Source: Arthrobacter sp. PAMC 25486 | Lineage (GTDB): Bacteria > Actinomycetota > Actinomycetes > Actinomycetales > Micrococcaceae | DNA length: 64,000 nt | Assembly (NCBI RefSeq): GCF_000785535.1 | Contig: NZ_CP007595.1 | Coordinates: forward strand, 186,001 to 250,000 | Direction of reading: 5' to 3' | Made by a program: the position numbers and the translations under genes | The notes under the pieces: generated by a model | The model's input: only the letters and a program-made list of their open reading frames with translations | Database searches by the model: none | What the model was told of the DNA's origin: nothing | Part shown: positions 14,793 through 23,581 of the stretch, in pieces | How the letters are laid out: every line of letters starts with the position of its first letter | How positions within the stretch are numbered: position 1 is the first letter of the stretch

Positions 14793-16217
14793 CTAGCAGC
14801 CGTAGTAGAGCTCAAACTCATACGGGTTCGGGCGCAGCTGCAGCGGCTTGATCTCGTATTCGCGCTTGTAGTCGATCCAGGTGTCGATCAGGTCCTGGGT
14901 GAAGACCCCGCCGGCCTGGAGGAAGTCGTTGTCGTTCTCCAGTGCAATCAGGGCCTCTTCGAGCGACTCGGGGGCCTTGGGGATGTCCTTGGCTTCCTCC
15001 GGGGGCAGCTCGTACAGGTCCTTGTCGATGGGTGCCGGTGGTTCGATCCGGTTCTTGATGCCGTCAAGGCCGGCCATCAGCTGGGCGGAGAAGGCCAGGT
15101 AAGGGTTGGAGGAGGGGTCCGGTGCACGGAACTCGAGGCGCTTGGCCTTCGGGTTGGAGCCCGTGATCGGGATGCGGATGCCGGCGGAGCGGTTGCCCTG
15201 CGAGTAAACCATGTTGACCGGGGCTTCGAAGCCCTTGACGAGGCGGCGGTACGAGTTCACGGTGGGGTTGGTGAAGGCCAGGACGGCGTCGGCGTGCTTG
15301 AGGAGGCCGCCAATGTACCAGCGGGCCATGTCGGACAGGCCGGCGTAGCCCTTCTCGTCGTAGAACAGCGGGTCGCCGTTGCTCCACAGCGACTGGTGGC
15401 AGTGCATGCCGGATCCGTTGTCGCCAAAGACGGGCTTGGGCATGAACGTGACGGATTTGCCCCAGGCCCAGGCGGTGTTCTTGACGACGTACTTGAACTT
15501 CTGCAGGTCATCGGCAGCGTGGACCAGGGTGTTGAATTTGTAGTTGATCTCGGCCTGGCCGGCGGCGCCAACTTCATGGTGGGAGCGCTCAACCTCAAGG
15601 CCGGCCGCATCCATTTCAAGGCACATCGCATCGCGCAGGTCAGCCTGGTGGTCGATCGGGGCAACGGGGAAGTAGCCACCCTTCTGGGGGGTCTTGTAGC
15701 CGAGGTTGCCACCTTCTTCCTTGCGGCCCGTGTTCCAGTACGCCTCTTCGGAGTCGATCTTGTAGAAGGAACCCTTCGCGGAGGACTCGTACTGGACGTT
15801 GTCAAAGACAAAGAACTCGGCTTCGGCACCAAAGAACGCGGTGTCGGCAATGCCTGTTGACTCCAGGTAGGCCTCGGCCTTTTCGGCCACGCCGCGCGGG
15901 TCACGGTGGTACGGATCGCCCGTGCGCGGGTTCACAATCGAAAAGTTCAACGCCAGTGTCTTCTCCAGGCGGAACGTGTCAACGAAAGCGGTCTTGGGAT
16001 CCGGTATCAGCTGCATGTCTGATTCGGCGATGCCCTGGAAGCCGCGGATGGAGGAGCCGTCAAACAGTTGGCCGTTGACAAAGAAGTCAAGGTCAACGGT
16101 CTTGGCGGGCACATTGAAGTGCTGCTGGACGCCGGGGAGATCGGTGAATCGAATATCGACGAACTTAATGTCTTCGTCTTTGATGAACTGGAGGACTTCT
16201 TCCGCGTTCTTGAACAT
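14793..16217 (-). CDS. glnA: Type I glutamine synthetase
   Basis: Makes glutamine from glutamate, ammonia and ATP as a cytoplasmic dodecamer. The 474-residue length is normal. Visible signatures are 'FDGSSIRGF' near 52-60, the metal-binding 'AEAEFFVF' (131-138), the ATP-binding '[11 protein letters not shown]' (268-278), 'NRSAGIRIP' (342-350) and the adenylylation tyrosine Tyr402 in [12 protein letters not shown]. Control by GlnE-type adenylylation is therefore expected. GGAG precedes the ATG. A GlnR-type operator lies about 90-120 nt upstream. The prophage is inserted just beyond its stop codon, leaving the coding sequence intact. Confidence 0.98.
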   Translation of the reverse strand: MFKNAEEVLQFIKDEDIKFVDIRFTDLPGVQQHFNVPAKTVDLDFFVNGQLFDGSSIRGFQGIAESDMQLIPDPKTAFVDTFRLEKTLALNFSIVNPRTGDPYHRDPRGVAEKAEAYLESTGIADTAFFGAEAEFFVFDNVQYESSAKGSFYKIDSEEAYWNTGRKEEGGNLGYKTPQKGGYFPVAPIDHQADLRDAMCLEMDAAGLEVERSHHEVGAAGQAEINYKFNTLVHAADDLQKFKYVVKNTAWAWGKSVTFMPKPVFGDNGSGMHCHQSLWSNGDPLFYDEKGYAGLSDMARWYIGGLLKHADAVLAFTNPTVNSYRRLVKGFEAPVNMVYSQGNRSAGIRIPITGSNPKAKRLEFRAPDPSSNPYLAFSAQLMAGLDGIKNRIEPPAPIDKDLYELPPEEAKDIPKAPESLEEALIALENDNDFLQAGGVFTQDLIDTWIDYKREYEIKPLQLRPNPYEFELYYGC

Positions 16218-16301
16218 CTACGCTCCTTGGCGCTGGGGAATTTTGCCGGCTCGGGTGCGGCCATGGTGCCTGTGCAACGAACACAAGCTTAGAACAGGGC
16301 C

Positions 16302-16339
16302 ATTACTTCACCATGTCGGAAATGTTTCCGGCACGTTAC
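16302..16339 (-). promoter_or_regulatory. GlnR-type nitrogen operator upstream of glnA
   Basis: On the minus strand the two perfect half-sites GTAAC-n6-GAAAC (16339 to 16324) are followed at the same 11-bp step by weaker half-sites GACAT and GTAAT (to 16302). This reproduces the four-half-site actinobacterial GlnR pattern. It lies 85-122 nt before the glnA start, fitting nitrogen-limitation control. Confidence 0.75.
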
Positions 16340-16396
16340 AAGTCTCCAGTTTTCCCAGGTTCCGCCGGGTAGGGCGGACACCGGTAGGCTGGAGGG

Positions 16397-16834
16397 GTGG
16401 TAAATCGTAAAGACATCGGTTCTTGGCTCAGCGGCCCGGACACTTCCAATATATCCAAATTTCCGGGCGAGCGTTTGGGTCAGCCCGAATCCGGCCGCGG
16501 ATCCATGGCCCGAGCCGGCCGGCGCATCCTTGCCATCTGCATCGACTGGGGCCTGTCGTACCTGATCGCGATCGCCTTTTTTGACGCCAACCCGAACGCC
16601 ATCCTTGCCATCTTTGCCGCCGAGCAAATGCTCCTGGTGGGCCTGCTCGGCTACAGCGTGGGCCACCGGATCATGGGCATCGAGGTGGTGCGGCTCGACG
16701 GCCGCCAGCCCAGCCTGCTCGACGGCGTGATCCGCGCCGTGCTGCTCTGCCTGGTGATCCCGGTCATCATCGTCGACGCCGACCACCGCGGCCTCCACGA
16801 CAGGGCCATCAAGTCGATCCTGATCCGCCGCTAA
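16397..16834 (+). CDS. RDD-family integral membrane protein
   Basis: A 145-residue protein with a GTG start directly after GGAGGG. A soluble N-terminus (about 35 residues) precedes 'RAGRRILAICIDWGLSYLI', where the R..D motif of RDD proteins sits in the first membrane helix (about 43-60). A second hydrophobic stretch covers about 68-90, then 'GHRIMGIEVVRLDG' and a third helix (DGVIRAVLLCLVIPVIIV). 'DHRGLHDRAIKSILIRR' is the conserved end. RDD proteins are thought to be small transporters or ion-homeostasis proteins. It is divergent from glnA and shares its promoter region. Confidence 0.88.
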   Translation: MVNRKDIGSWLSGPDTSNISKFPGERLGQPESGRGSMARAGRRILAICIDWGLSYLIAIAFFDANPNAILAIFAAEQMLLVGLLGYSVGHRIMGIEVVRLDGRQPSLLDGVIRAVLLCLVIPVIIVDADHRGLHDRAIKSILIRR

Positions 16835-17169
16835 CCGCAAACCCGTCCTGCATTGTGCCCCTGGTCCGCCGGGGGTGCTGCTGTTTAATCCAGACGATTG
16901 TTTAAGCCAGACGGTGAATTTCAGGGTCGAGGCGCAGCTGCTGCTGTTCCTCTGGTGGTTTAGCTGGTGAAGTCCGACGGCGGCCCTCACGGCCTGCTCG
17001 ACGGCGTGGTTTACGCTGTGCCCGCCTGGGCCAGCGCTGGCCACCTTCGTCCGTGACGTCGCCATGCGGATTCGGCGGGTGTTTGCACAAAAAGCGGGTG
17101 GCCTGGCACGGGCCGATTCCCTCAACACCCGCCGAAGTAGTCATCGAAGCCGTACCAGGCCTTAAACCA
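16835..17169. other. Intergenic stretch without a recognisable gene
   Basis: Between the convergent RDD and DUF4191 genes. Short open frames exist on both strands, but none has a good start, a known motif or codon use like the neighbours. It may contain decayed coding sequence. The only clear signal is the terminator hairpin that follows. Confidence 0.5.
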
Positions 17170-17205
17170 ATGATGCCCGGCGGGAAGAATCCCACCGGGC
17201 ATCAT
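17170..17205. terminator. Bidirectional terminator hairpin downstream of the DUF4191 gene
   Basis: A 15-bp stem (ATGATGCCCGGCGGG / CCCACCGGGCATCAT, one mismatch) with a 6-nt loop lies 14 nt after the DUF4191 stop. Confidence 0.85.
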
Positions 17206-17218
17206 GTGTAAGAAAGTT

Positions 17219-17980
17219 CTAGCGTCCGCGTGAAGCCTTGCGGTCGGGGCGCGCCTTGTAAGGATCGATGCCCTTGGGGATGGGCAGCTTGTTGCCCATC
17301 GAGGTGATGCGCTTGTTGACGGCACTGACCTCAACCTTGGTCAGTTCCTTCTTGAGCTTGCCCATCTTCTTGGTGACCTTGGCGATCGGGACCTGCCCCT
17401 CACCCTTGCCGGTTTCCAACACGGTGACGGTGACGTTGGGCAGAATCCTGTTCAAACGACGTCGTTCGGCATCAACCAGGCCCTTGACCCGGGTGGAAGG
17501 ACCCTCGGTGACCAGGACGATGCCCGGCTTGCCGATGGCGCGGAACACCACATCCTGCGTGCGCGGGTTCACCGAGGCGGGCTGCTCGTCAAAGATCCAG
17601 CCCTTCTTCAGCGAGCTCAGTGCGGCACCGGCGGCACCTGCCTTGCCCTCAATCTGGGCGTAGGCGGCACGCTCGGCCCGGCGGGACATGATCAACAGTG
17701 CACACAGCAAACCCAGGGGGATGCCGACCATCAGGCCGGTGATCCAGTTGTCCAGCCAGAACCCGATGCCCAGGCCCACGGCGATGGGCAGCAGGAAGGC
17801 GCCGATCATCAGCCAGGTGATCATCGGGTCAGACTTGCGGGTCATCTTGAAGATGTCCACCATCTGCTTGATGCGGCTGGGCTTTTTGTTTTTCTTCGGC
17901 TTGTCAGCTTTGGGCTTGCGCGCGAAAAGGGAACGCTTGGTCTCGTCAGCGTTGCTGGATGTGGAGTCAGTTTTGGCCAT
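17219..17980 (-). CDS. DUF4191 membrane protein
   Basis: A 253-residue protein. A Lys-rich cytosolic N-terminus (RKPKADKPKKNKKPSRIKQM) is followed by two adjacent membrane helices (about 54-72 and 78-97: WLMIGAFLLPIAVGLGIGFW, TGLMVGIPLGLLCALLIM). A long soluble domain with 'FRAIGKPGIVLVTEGPSTRV' and 'ERRRLNRILPNVTVTVLETG' completes it. This is the actinobacterial DUF4191 family, which regularly sits beside lipA/lipB. The role is unknown. It is cotranscribed with lipB-lipA on the minus strand, 31 nt after the lipA stop. Confidence 0.92.
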   Translation of the reverse strand: MAKTDSTSSNADETKRSLFARKPKADKPKKNKKPSRIKQMVDIFKMTRKSDPMITWLMIGAFLLPIAVGLGIGFWLDNWITGLMVGIPLGLLCALLIMSRRAERAAYAQIEGKAGAAGAALSSLKKGWIFDEQPASVNPRTQDVVFRAIGKPGIVLVTEGPSTRVKGLVDAERRRLNRILPNVTVTVLETGKGEGQVPIAKVTKKMGKLKKELTKVEVSAVNKRITSMGNKLPIPKGIDPYKARPDRKASRGR

Positions 17981-18011
17981 AGTGATTCAATTCTAGCGGG
18001 TTTGGGTGAAA

Positions 18012-19028
18012 TTATTGTGCGGCGAGCAGGGAGGCGGCTTCCTGGCGGGTGAAGCCGGAATCCTCGATGCCGTCGGCGATGTGGGCGAGGTGTTCGGGGA
18101 TGTCGCGGCCCTTCTTGCGCATGGCCGTGGCCCAGAGGCGCCCGGCCCGGTAGGAAGAGCGCACCAACGGTCCGGACATGACGCCCAGGAAACCAATTTG
18201 CTCTGCTTCTTGGGAGATGTCCAGGAATTCTTGCGGCTTGACCCAGCGGTCCACCGGCAGGTGGCGTTCGGAGGGGCGCAGGTACTGGGTGATCGTGATC
18301 AGGTCGGTCCCGGCGTCGTGCAGGTCCTGCAGGGCGGTCGAGATTTCCTCACGGGTCTCACCCATGCCCAGGATCAGGTTGGACTTGGTGACCATGCCCG
18401 CATCGCGGCCCTGGGTCAGGACATCCAGGGAGCGGTCGTAGCGGAAGGCGGGGCGGATGCGCTTGAAGATCCGCGGCACCGTCTCCACGTTGTGGGCGAA
18501 CACTTCCGGCTTGGACTCGCAGATGGCCGTGATGTGCTCGGGTCTGCCGGAGAAGTCGGGGATCAACAACTCCACGCCGGTGTTCGGGTTGAGCTCGTGA
18601 ATCTTGCGCACCGTCTCGGCATAAAGCCAGACACCCTCGTCGGCGAGGTCATCGCGGGCCACACCCGTGACGGTGGCGTAGCGCAGGTTCATCTTCACGA
18701 CGGAGCGGGCCACCTTGGTGGGCTCAAACCTGTCGATCGGTGACGGCTTGCCCGTATCGATCTGGCAGAAGTCACAGCGGCGGGTGCACTCGGAACCACC
18801 AATGAGGAACGTGGCCTCACGGTCTTCCCAGCACTCGAAAATGTTCGGGCAACCGGCCTCTTCGCACACGGTGTGCAGGCCTTGGCCCTTGACCAGGTTT
18901 TTCATGGCGATGTATTCGGGGCCCATGGAAACCTTGGTCTTCATCCAGTCGGGCTTGCGCTCAACGGGGACGGCCGCGTTGCGCTGTTCAATGCGCAGCA
19001 GCTTGCGTCCTTCAGGTGCCAACGTCAC
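18012..19028 (-). CDS. lipA: Lipoyl synthase (radical SAM)
   Basis: Inserts two sulfur atoms into octanoyl groups to make lipoate on the E2 and GcvH proteins. The 338-residue protein carries both iron-sulfur sites: the auxiliary cluster cysteines 55, 60 and 66 ([12 protein letters not shown]) and the radical-SAM CxxxCxxC at 81, 85 and 88 (CTRRCDFC). The C-terminal '[10 protein letters not shown]' carries the serine ligand typical of the family. The GTG start overlaps the lipB stop (GTGA), so LipB and LipA are translationally coupled. The products serve SucB in the next cluster. Confidence 0.98.
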   Translation of the reverse strand: MTLAPEGRKLLRIEQRNAAVPVERKPDWMKTKVSMGPEYIAMKNLVKGQGLHTVCEEAGCPNIFECWEDREATFLIGGSECTRRCDFCQIDTGKPSPIDRFEPTKVARSVVKMNLRYATVTGVARDDLADEGVWLYAETVRKIHELNPNTGVELLIPDFSGRPEHITAICESKPEVFAHNVETVPRIFKRIRPAFRYDRSLDVLTQGRDAGMVTKSNLILGMGETREEISTALQDLHDAGTDLITITQYLRPSERHLPVDRWVKPQEFLDISQEAEQIGFLGVMSGPLVRSSYRAGRLWATAMRKKGRDIPEHLAHIADGIEDSGFTRQEAASLLAAQ

Positions 19029-19741
19029 AGCAGTGCTCCTTCTGACCGGCCCGTATCAACGGCACCGGTGGTTGTTGCCTCTTCAGGCTGAATGTCGGTG
19101 ATCAGGGGTACAAGGAACTTCTGGGTGGCTTCTTTGAGCACCGGCAACAGTTCCCGGGGGGTGATGTCGCGGCCCGTCTCGGCCGCCAAGGTCGTGGTGC
19201 CCGCATCTTGGATGCCGCACGCAATAATTTGGGTGTAGGGGGCCAGGCTGTTGTTGGCGTTGATGGCGATACCGTGCATCGTCACGCCGTCGTGGACCCT
19301 GATGCCGATGGCGGCAATCTTGCGGTCCCCACCCTTGGCATCCGCCAACAGCCAGATGCCTGCCCGGCCGTCGACGCGTACGCCGTCGACGCCAAAATGG
19401 GCCAGCACCTCGATGATGATGTCTTCGAGGGCGTGTACATAGGCCCTGATGCTGTGGGCATCCGACAAACGTACGATGGGGTACATGACCAGCTGGCCGG
19501 GGCCGTGCCATGTCAGCTTGCCGCCGCGGTCAACATTGACGACGGGTGTTCCGTCGAAGGGGCGTTCATGCTCTTCCGTGCGTTTACCGGCCGTGTACAC
19601 AGCGGCGTGTTCCAGCAGCAGCACAGAGTTGGGTGCGGCGCCGGAAACAACAGCAGCATGGCGTTCGCGCTGTTGTTCCCAGGCGCCGATGTAGTCGATG
19701 AAATTGGGTTCAAATCCGAGCTCTGAAAACTGAAGACTCAT
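19025..19741 (-). CDS. lipB: Octanoyl-[ACP]:protein octanoyltransferase
   Basis: Transfers octanoate from acyl carrier protein to lipoyl domains, the first step of lipoate assembly. I use the ATG at 19739-19741 (238 residues, [17 protein letters not shown]); a GTG three codons upstream is possible. Signatures are '[14 protein letters not shown]' (41-54), '[17 protein letters not shown]' (73-89), catalytic Lys141 ([11 protein letters not shown]) and catalytic Cys175 (IIACGI). It heads the lipB-lipA-DUF4191 unit. Confidence 0.97.
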   Translation of the reverse strand: MSLQFSELGFEPNFIDYIGAWEQQRERHAAVVSGAAPNSVLLLEHAAVYTAGKRTEEHERPFDGTPVVNVDRGGKLTWHGPGQLVMYPIVRLSDAHSIRAYVHALEDIIIEVLAHFGVDGVRVDGRAGIWLLADAKGGDRKIAAIGIRVHDGVTMHGIAINANNSLAPYTQIIACGIQDAGTTTLAAETGRDITPRELLPVLKEATQKFLVPLITDIQPEEATTTGAVDTGRSEGALL

Positions 19742-19805
19742 AGGGAACACTTTAGGGGATGATGCATTTTCGCCTAAATCAGAATTGACCGCCGCCCGTG
19801 CAGCC

Positions 19806-19814
19806 TGTGGATAA
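19806..19814 (-). promoter_or_regulatory. Isolated consensus DnaA box
   Basis: TTATCCACA on the minus strand, a perfect DnaA 9-mer, lies in the lipB/kinase intergenic region 40 nt before the kinase start. It may be chance. Confidence 0.35.
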
Positions 19815-19853
19815 CTTCAAGCGGAAAAGTCCAAACAGGTCTACTACTTATAT

Positions 19854-21641
19854 ATGGAGACTTTTGACTCGCAGGCGCTGCCGGACCGGCCTCCGGACAT
19901 CCCCGGCTACGATGCTGTGCGCTGCTTGGGAAGCGGCGCCCAGGGCCAGGTTTGGTTGATGGGCCCGCACAATGGTTCGTCGCCGGTCGCGGCCAAGTTT
20001 TTGGCACCTCCAGCAGGTGCCGGCCCAGACGACATGAACACCGTAGCGGCACGTCACAATGAAACTCAGATCACACACGAATGGCGGGTGCTGACACAGT
20101 TTCGGCACGAGCACCTTATCGCCGTGCACCGGCTCGTGCAGGATTCCAACGGCGGGCAGGTGCTCCTCATGGACTTTGCCGCCGGCGGTTCCCTGAGCCA
20201 GATCATCCAGGCCAGGGGGCCTCTCACGGTGGGGGAGACCGTCACCGTGCTCACGCCCATGGGGCAGGTTTTGGCGTTCCTGCACGGGCGAGGCGCCATC
20301 CATGGGGACATTTCACCCGGAAATATTTTGCTCAGCGCCGCCGGGAAGCCATATCTGGCCGACTTTGGTTTCGGCCGACTACTTGGACAGGAGGCGGGCG
20401 CGCCCACAGGGACGCCCGGATTCCACTGCCCCCAGGACGCCTCGCGTGACGAGGCAGCGGACGTGTTCGCCTTGGCCGCCATCGGGTGGTTCGCCCTGAC
20501 AGGACGGACCGCCCCACCCACGCGCGAGCGACTGCCCCTTGGGACTTTTGCCAGGGACGTGCCCGCTGAGCTGGTCGCCGCCCTGGAGGCCGGGCTCAAT
20601 GAAAACCCGGCCCAACGGCCCTCCGCGGCAGCCTTCGCCCAAGCGGTCTTTCGCAGCTCCCCGGCAGAGGCGCTGGCGTTGGGGAACGCTGTCCACCCAA
20701 GCATCGTGCCCCAACTGCCAACCCGGCATGCCCCTGTCGGTCGGGGTGGCCGCAAGATCCGGCGGTCGTGGCGCCGTCGGGTCCGTGCCCATGAGGCACA
20801 TCCCCGACAGGCGCTTCTCCGACAGGCACGACGGCGGCAAGAGCCCGCCCGAGGTGGGTGGTGGCGGCTGCCAAACTACTTCGCACCCCGCCAACCCGGA
20901 AGGCTGGCGCATTTGTGGGCCAGCGGGCCACAGCCTGCCGGTCGTGCCGGTCGTGCCGGTCGGGCCGGCCGTGGCGGCAAGAGAATCGCCATTGCCATCC
21001 TTGCCGCCGGCTCCACAGCGGTGGTGGCAGCGGTGCTGGTGGCGGCGATGGTGTTTGGCGGAAGCTGGGCAGGGTTCGGTTCCGGCGAGACCCCACAGGG
21101 AACGGCCACGGAATCTCACGGTGTGCCCGCTGTGGAAGCAGACATGGCCTGGGCGGCGGGGCTGCCGGCAGAAATTCAGCGGGGCCTCACCGCAGTGGAG
21201 CCGGTGGCTGCACTGCATGCCTTGGCCTGGGTTCGCAGCTACGCCCTGTCCAATGCCAACCAGGCACTCATCGACATGGTCAACGCCCCGGGATCCGCAG
21301 CGCTCGGAGCAGACAGCACTATCGTGCAGGAACTCGTGGACCGCGCCCACACCCTGACGGGCCTGGAGATGAAAGTATCGCAGGCGAGCACTACAAGCAG
21401 TCTGACCGCATCCGGCACCAGTTCTGCCGGAACGCGGTCCCAGGGAGGTGCACTGCCCACGGCCGGTGCCACCGCTACGGTGCAGGCCACCATTACAACC
21501 AGTGCCTTCGCGGAACAGGATCAGGCCGGGGTGCTGGTCCATCACCAAAGTGAGGAACAGGTTCAGGAACTGGAGATTGTCATGGCCAATATCGGTGTCC
21601 GGTGGCGGATTCAGCAGATCCAATCAACCGGCACGCAATAA
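19854..21641 (+). CDS. Transmembrane serine/threonine protein kinase
   Basis: A 595-residue PknB-type receptor kinase. The kinase domain (about 17-270) has the glycine loop GSGAQG (25-30), ATP lysine Lys48 (VAAKF), the catalytic loop HGDISPGN with Asp152 and Asn157, and DFG at 170-172. The usual HRD is HGD, as in several bacterial kinases, but the catalytic Asp is kept, so activity is plausible. An Arg-rich linker (about 290-375) leads to one membrane helix (about 378-403) and a ~190-residue extracytoplasmic domain rich in Thr/Ser/Ala without PASTA repeats. No clear ribosome site precedes the ATG, so the message may be leaderless. Confidence 0.88.
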   Translation: METFDSQALPDRPPDIPGYDAVRCLGSGAQGQVWLMGPHNGSSPVAAKFLAPPAGAGPDDMNTVAARHNETQITHEWRVLTQFRHEHLIAVHRLVQDSNGGQVLLMDFAAGGSLSQIIQARGPLTVGETVTVLTPMGQVLAFLHGRGAIHGDISPGNILLSAAGKPYLADFGFGRLLGQEAGAPTGTPGFHCPQDASRDEAADVFALAAIGWFALTGRTAPPTRERLPLGTFARDVPAELVAALEAGLNENPAQRPSAAAFAQAVFRSSPAEALALGNAVHPSIVPQLPTRHAPVGRGGRKIRRSWRRRVRAHEAHPRQALLRQARRRQEPARGGWWRLPNYFAPRQPGRLAHLWASGPQPAGRAGRAGRAGRGGKRIAIAILAAGSTAVVAAVLVAAMVFGGSWAGFGSGETPQGTATESHGVPAVEADMAWAAGLPAEIQRGLTAVEPVAALHALAWVRSYALSNANQALIDMVNAPGSAALGADSTIVQELVDRAHTLTGLEMKVSQASTTSSLTASGTSSAGTRSQGGALPTAGATATVQATITTSAFAEQDQAGVLVHHQSEEQVQELEIVMANIGVRWRIQQIQSTGTQ

Positions 21642-21660
21642 AGCAGAAAGCCGCGTGGCC

Positions 21661-21689
21661 TGGTGGCACGGACAAGTTCCGTGCCACCA
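21661..21689 (+). terminator. Terminator of the kinase gene
   Basis: A perfect 12-bp stem (TGGTGGCACGGA / TCCGTGCCACCA) with a 5-nt loop, extended by flanking GCCGCG/CGCGGC arms (from 21650), follows the kinase stop. Confidence 0.85.
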
Positions 21690-21761
21690 GCCCGCGCGGC
21701 CTGTCTAGCGAGAGGGAGGTCCCACGCTCACCAGCGGTTGGGTGGGCCCATAACTCCAAGG

Positions 21762-21799
21762 GCCCCGACGGGAGATCGCTTGCGACCTCCCGTCGGGGC
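21762..21799. terminator. Bidirectional terminator between the kinase and osmC-like genes
   Basis: An 18-bp stem with one mismatch (GCCCCGACGGGAGATCGC / GCGACCTCCCGTCGGGGC) and a minimal TT loop lies 12 nt beyond the OsmC stop. Confidence 0.88.
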
Positions 21800-21810
21800 G
21801 GAGGTGGGGA

Positions 21811-22239
21811 CTATGCCTCCAGCGTTGCCTCGAGTGTGATTTCAACGCCGGCAAGTGCTGCCGAAACCGGGCAACCGGCCTTTGCAGCATTGGCGATCGT
21901 CTCGAAGTCCTCCTGGCTGATGCCGGGAATCTTGGCAGCCAGTGTCAGGTGGCTGCCGGTGATGCCGGTGCCGGGCACGAACGTGACTGCGGCGCTGGTG
22001 TTGACGTATTCGGCAGCGTGGCCGGCGCCGGCCAGTTCGTGGGAGAAGGCCATGGCGAAGCATGAAGAGTGCGCTGCTGCGATGAGCTCTTCGGGGCTGG
22101 TCTTGCCTTCGGCGGTCTCGGTGCGAGCCTTCCAGGTGATGTCAAAGGTGCCAAGTTCAGAGCTGTCCAAGGTGACCTGACCGGCACCTGTTGGAAGGTC
22201 TCCGACCCAGCCTGCATGGGCGTTGCGAGTTGTTGCCAT
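21811..22239 (-). CDS. OsmC-family peroxiredoxin (Ohr/OsmC)
   Basis: Reduces organic hydroperoxides with two cysteines. The ATG at 22237-22239 (MATTRNAHAGWVG) has GAGGAG upstream; the GTG two codons earlier is less likely. The 142-residue protein has the peroxidatic Cys60 in 'AAAHSSCFAMAFSHELA' and the resolving Cys123 in 'ANAAKAGCPVSAAL', and 'KTSPEELIAAAHSSC' is the OsmC signature. It has its own terminator, so it is a single-gene unit. Confidence 0.93.
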   Translation of the reverse strand: MATTRNAHAGWVGDLPTGAGQVTLDSSELGTFDITWKARTETAEGKTSPEELIAAAHSSCFAMAFSHELAGAGHAAEYVNTSAAVTFVPGTGITGSHLTLAAKIPGISQEDFETIANAAKAGCPVSAALAGVEITLEATLEA

Positions 22240-22351
22240 GTTCACTCCTCATGAAGATTGCTTTCATCCTTGCCCCGGAGAGTTTTCACGGGGCAGGTAT
22301 CTCCACCCTATGCCTTGACCGGCATCCCCGGGCACCATTTACACTGGGCAC

Positions 22352-22699
22352 ATGATCAGGCTCGCCACGATAGTCATCAATACCGAAAATCCGGCCACTT
22401 TGGCAAACTTTTGGACCGCGTTTATGTGCACCGAAGTGGAGTCCACTGCGCCGGGATTCACCTGGTTGAAGGCGGTGCATGGCGGACCTCGCATTGCGCT
22501 GCAGGAAGTCATGTATCCATCTGAAGGGCCGCGCCGCCTGCACATGGACTTTGCAACCGATGACGTGGACACCGAAGTGGCGCGGGCCATTTCGCTCGGT
22601 GCCACCCGCCTCGAGGAGCACACCTTCCCCGACTTTCGCTGGGTGGTGCTGGCGGATCCCGATGGCAACGAGTTCTGCATCGCCCCAGACCACGGTTAG
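22352..22699 (+). CDS. VOC-superfamily (glyoxalase/bleomycin resistance fold) protein
   Basis: A 115-residue single VOC module. 'MIRLATIVINTENPATLANF' opens the first beta-alpha unit, 'HMDFATDDVDTEVARAISLG' holds the second, and 'VVLADPDGNEFCIAPD' is the conserved end with the metal-ligand Glu. The first metal-binding His is not obvious in the N-terminus. VOC proteins include lyases, dioxygenases and binding proteins, so substrate and reaction cannot be assigned. It diverges from the OsmC gene. Confidence 0.85.
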   Translation: MIRLATIVINTENPATLANFWTAFMCTEVESTAPGFTWLKAVHGGPRIALQEVMYPSEGPRRLHMDFATDDVDTEVARAISLGATRLEEHTFPDFRWVVLADPDGNEFCIAPDHG

Positions 22700-23057
22700 C
22701 GGCTAGTCACCTGAGAGCACCTTCATCTCAAGTACGACGGCGTGGGGTGGCCTTACATCGCTGCCCGCCTCAGGCCGGTGTGCTTCGACTGAGCTGGCGC
22801 GGGATGAAGCCCTTGCAGGGTTGCCACGGGCCTCAAAGTGCCGGCTTCGGGGGCGTGCTGCTGGGCCCCGTTCTCGCCGTCATTTTCGAAGTTGACCCAG
22901 GAATGGGGCGTTGTGCCAGGCTCCTGGCGCCCGAAAGTGGACCGGTTAACGCAAAACAGCACGGTCCCCGCGTGTCGGTGGTTGAGTAACCACCCAAAAC
23001 GCGGGAAACGTGCTGTCAAGCGGACACAGCGCCGTTAGGCCCTGCAGCTCGGGGGAA
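22700..23057. other. Intergenic stretch with a large inverted repeat
   Basis: No convincing gene. Short frames on both strands lack motifs. The outstanding element is the nested palindrome at 22956-23016. Confidence 0.6.
22956..23016. repeat. 61-bp nested inverted repeat, REP/terminator-like
   Basis: Three nested arm pairs: ACAGCACG/CGTGCTGT (outer), CCCGCGT/ACGCGGG (middle) and GGTGGTT/AACCACC (inner, 4-nt loop GAGT). The inner core GGTGGTTGAGTAACCACC looks like a repetitive extragenic palindrome. It stands 41 nt beyond the stop of the downstream membrane-protein gene. Confidence 0.8.
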
Positions 23058-23411
23058 TTAGACCCAGAAAACGGCTACACCGATGTTGATCAGCGCCATG
23101 CCGCCGACCGCGTGGGCCAGGCCCTTCGGAACAACCTCGTTGTTCTTGGCCTTGCGGCGGCCAATGAAGGCTGCCACAGCAACAACAAGGGCGATGATCA
23201 GCTTGACGGCCACCTTCGTGTTGTTGGGGCCATCACCATCTCCCATGGAGGCCAGGCCAACCAGCAAAATTCCGGTGATGAGCTGCGTCAACGCCCCAAT
23301 CCACTGCCACTGAGTCACGGTCGGCGTCTTGAACGCAGCGAGCCAACCGCCAACGATCGCAGCGGCACCGAGAATATGCAAAAACACGAGCACTAAGCGT
23401 AAAAAGTCCAT
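23058..23411 (-). CDS. Small four-helix integral membrane protein
   Basis: A 117-residue hydrophobic protein with four membrane segments: about 4-26 (LVLVFLHILGAAAIVGGW), 36-55, 66-83 (KVAVKLIIALVVAVAAFIG) and 97-115. A short charged loop (GRRKAKNNE) lies between helices 3 and 4. The His in helix 1 and the pattern of small residues recall actinobacterial membrane proteins of unknown function. No enzyme motif. It is a single-gene unit preceded by its own AT-richer promoter region. Confidence 0.75.
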   Translation of the reverse strand: MDFLRLVLVFLHILGAAAIVGGWLAAFKTPTVTQWQWIGALTQLITGILLVGLASMGDGDGPNNTKVAVKLIIALVVAVAAFIGRRKAKNNEVVPKGLAHAVGGMALINIGVAVFWV

Positions 23412-23525
23412 GACCCCAGCTTATGCAATTTACTGACACAGTGTCTATCAAGGGCTGCCTTATGTGGCAAATATGACAGGGCGGCAAAAAACATGACAGG
23501 CAGACAACACCGCCTGAGAGAACAA

Positions 23526-23569
23526 CGACGGCCGGCGACTTGAAAAATCCAAGCCGCCGGCCGCCGTCG
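23526..23569. terminator. Terminator of sucB
   Basis: CGACGGCCGGCGACTTG and CAAGCCGCCGGCCGCCGTCG form a long stem with minor mismatches and an AAAAATC loop, 13 nt after the sucB stop. Confidence 0.88.
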
Positions 23570-23581
23570 AACATCAGGGTG

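Noticed and set aside
14769..14793. Exact attachment core at the prophage-glnA junction
   Set aside because: The other prophage end is outside the window, so no duplicated core could be identified.
16289..17128. 279-residue minus-strand frame across the RDD gene
   Set aside because: It overlaps the whole RDD gene antisense and shows no domain.
20379..21623. 414-residue minus-strand frame antisense to the kinase
   Set aside because: The kinase frame has clear domain motifs; the antisense frame is a GC-rich shadow with no motif.
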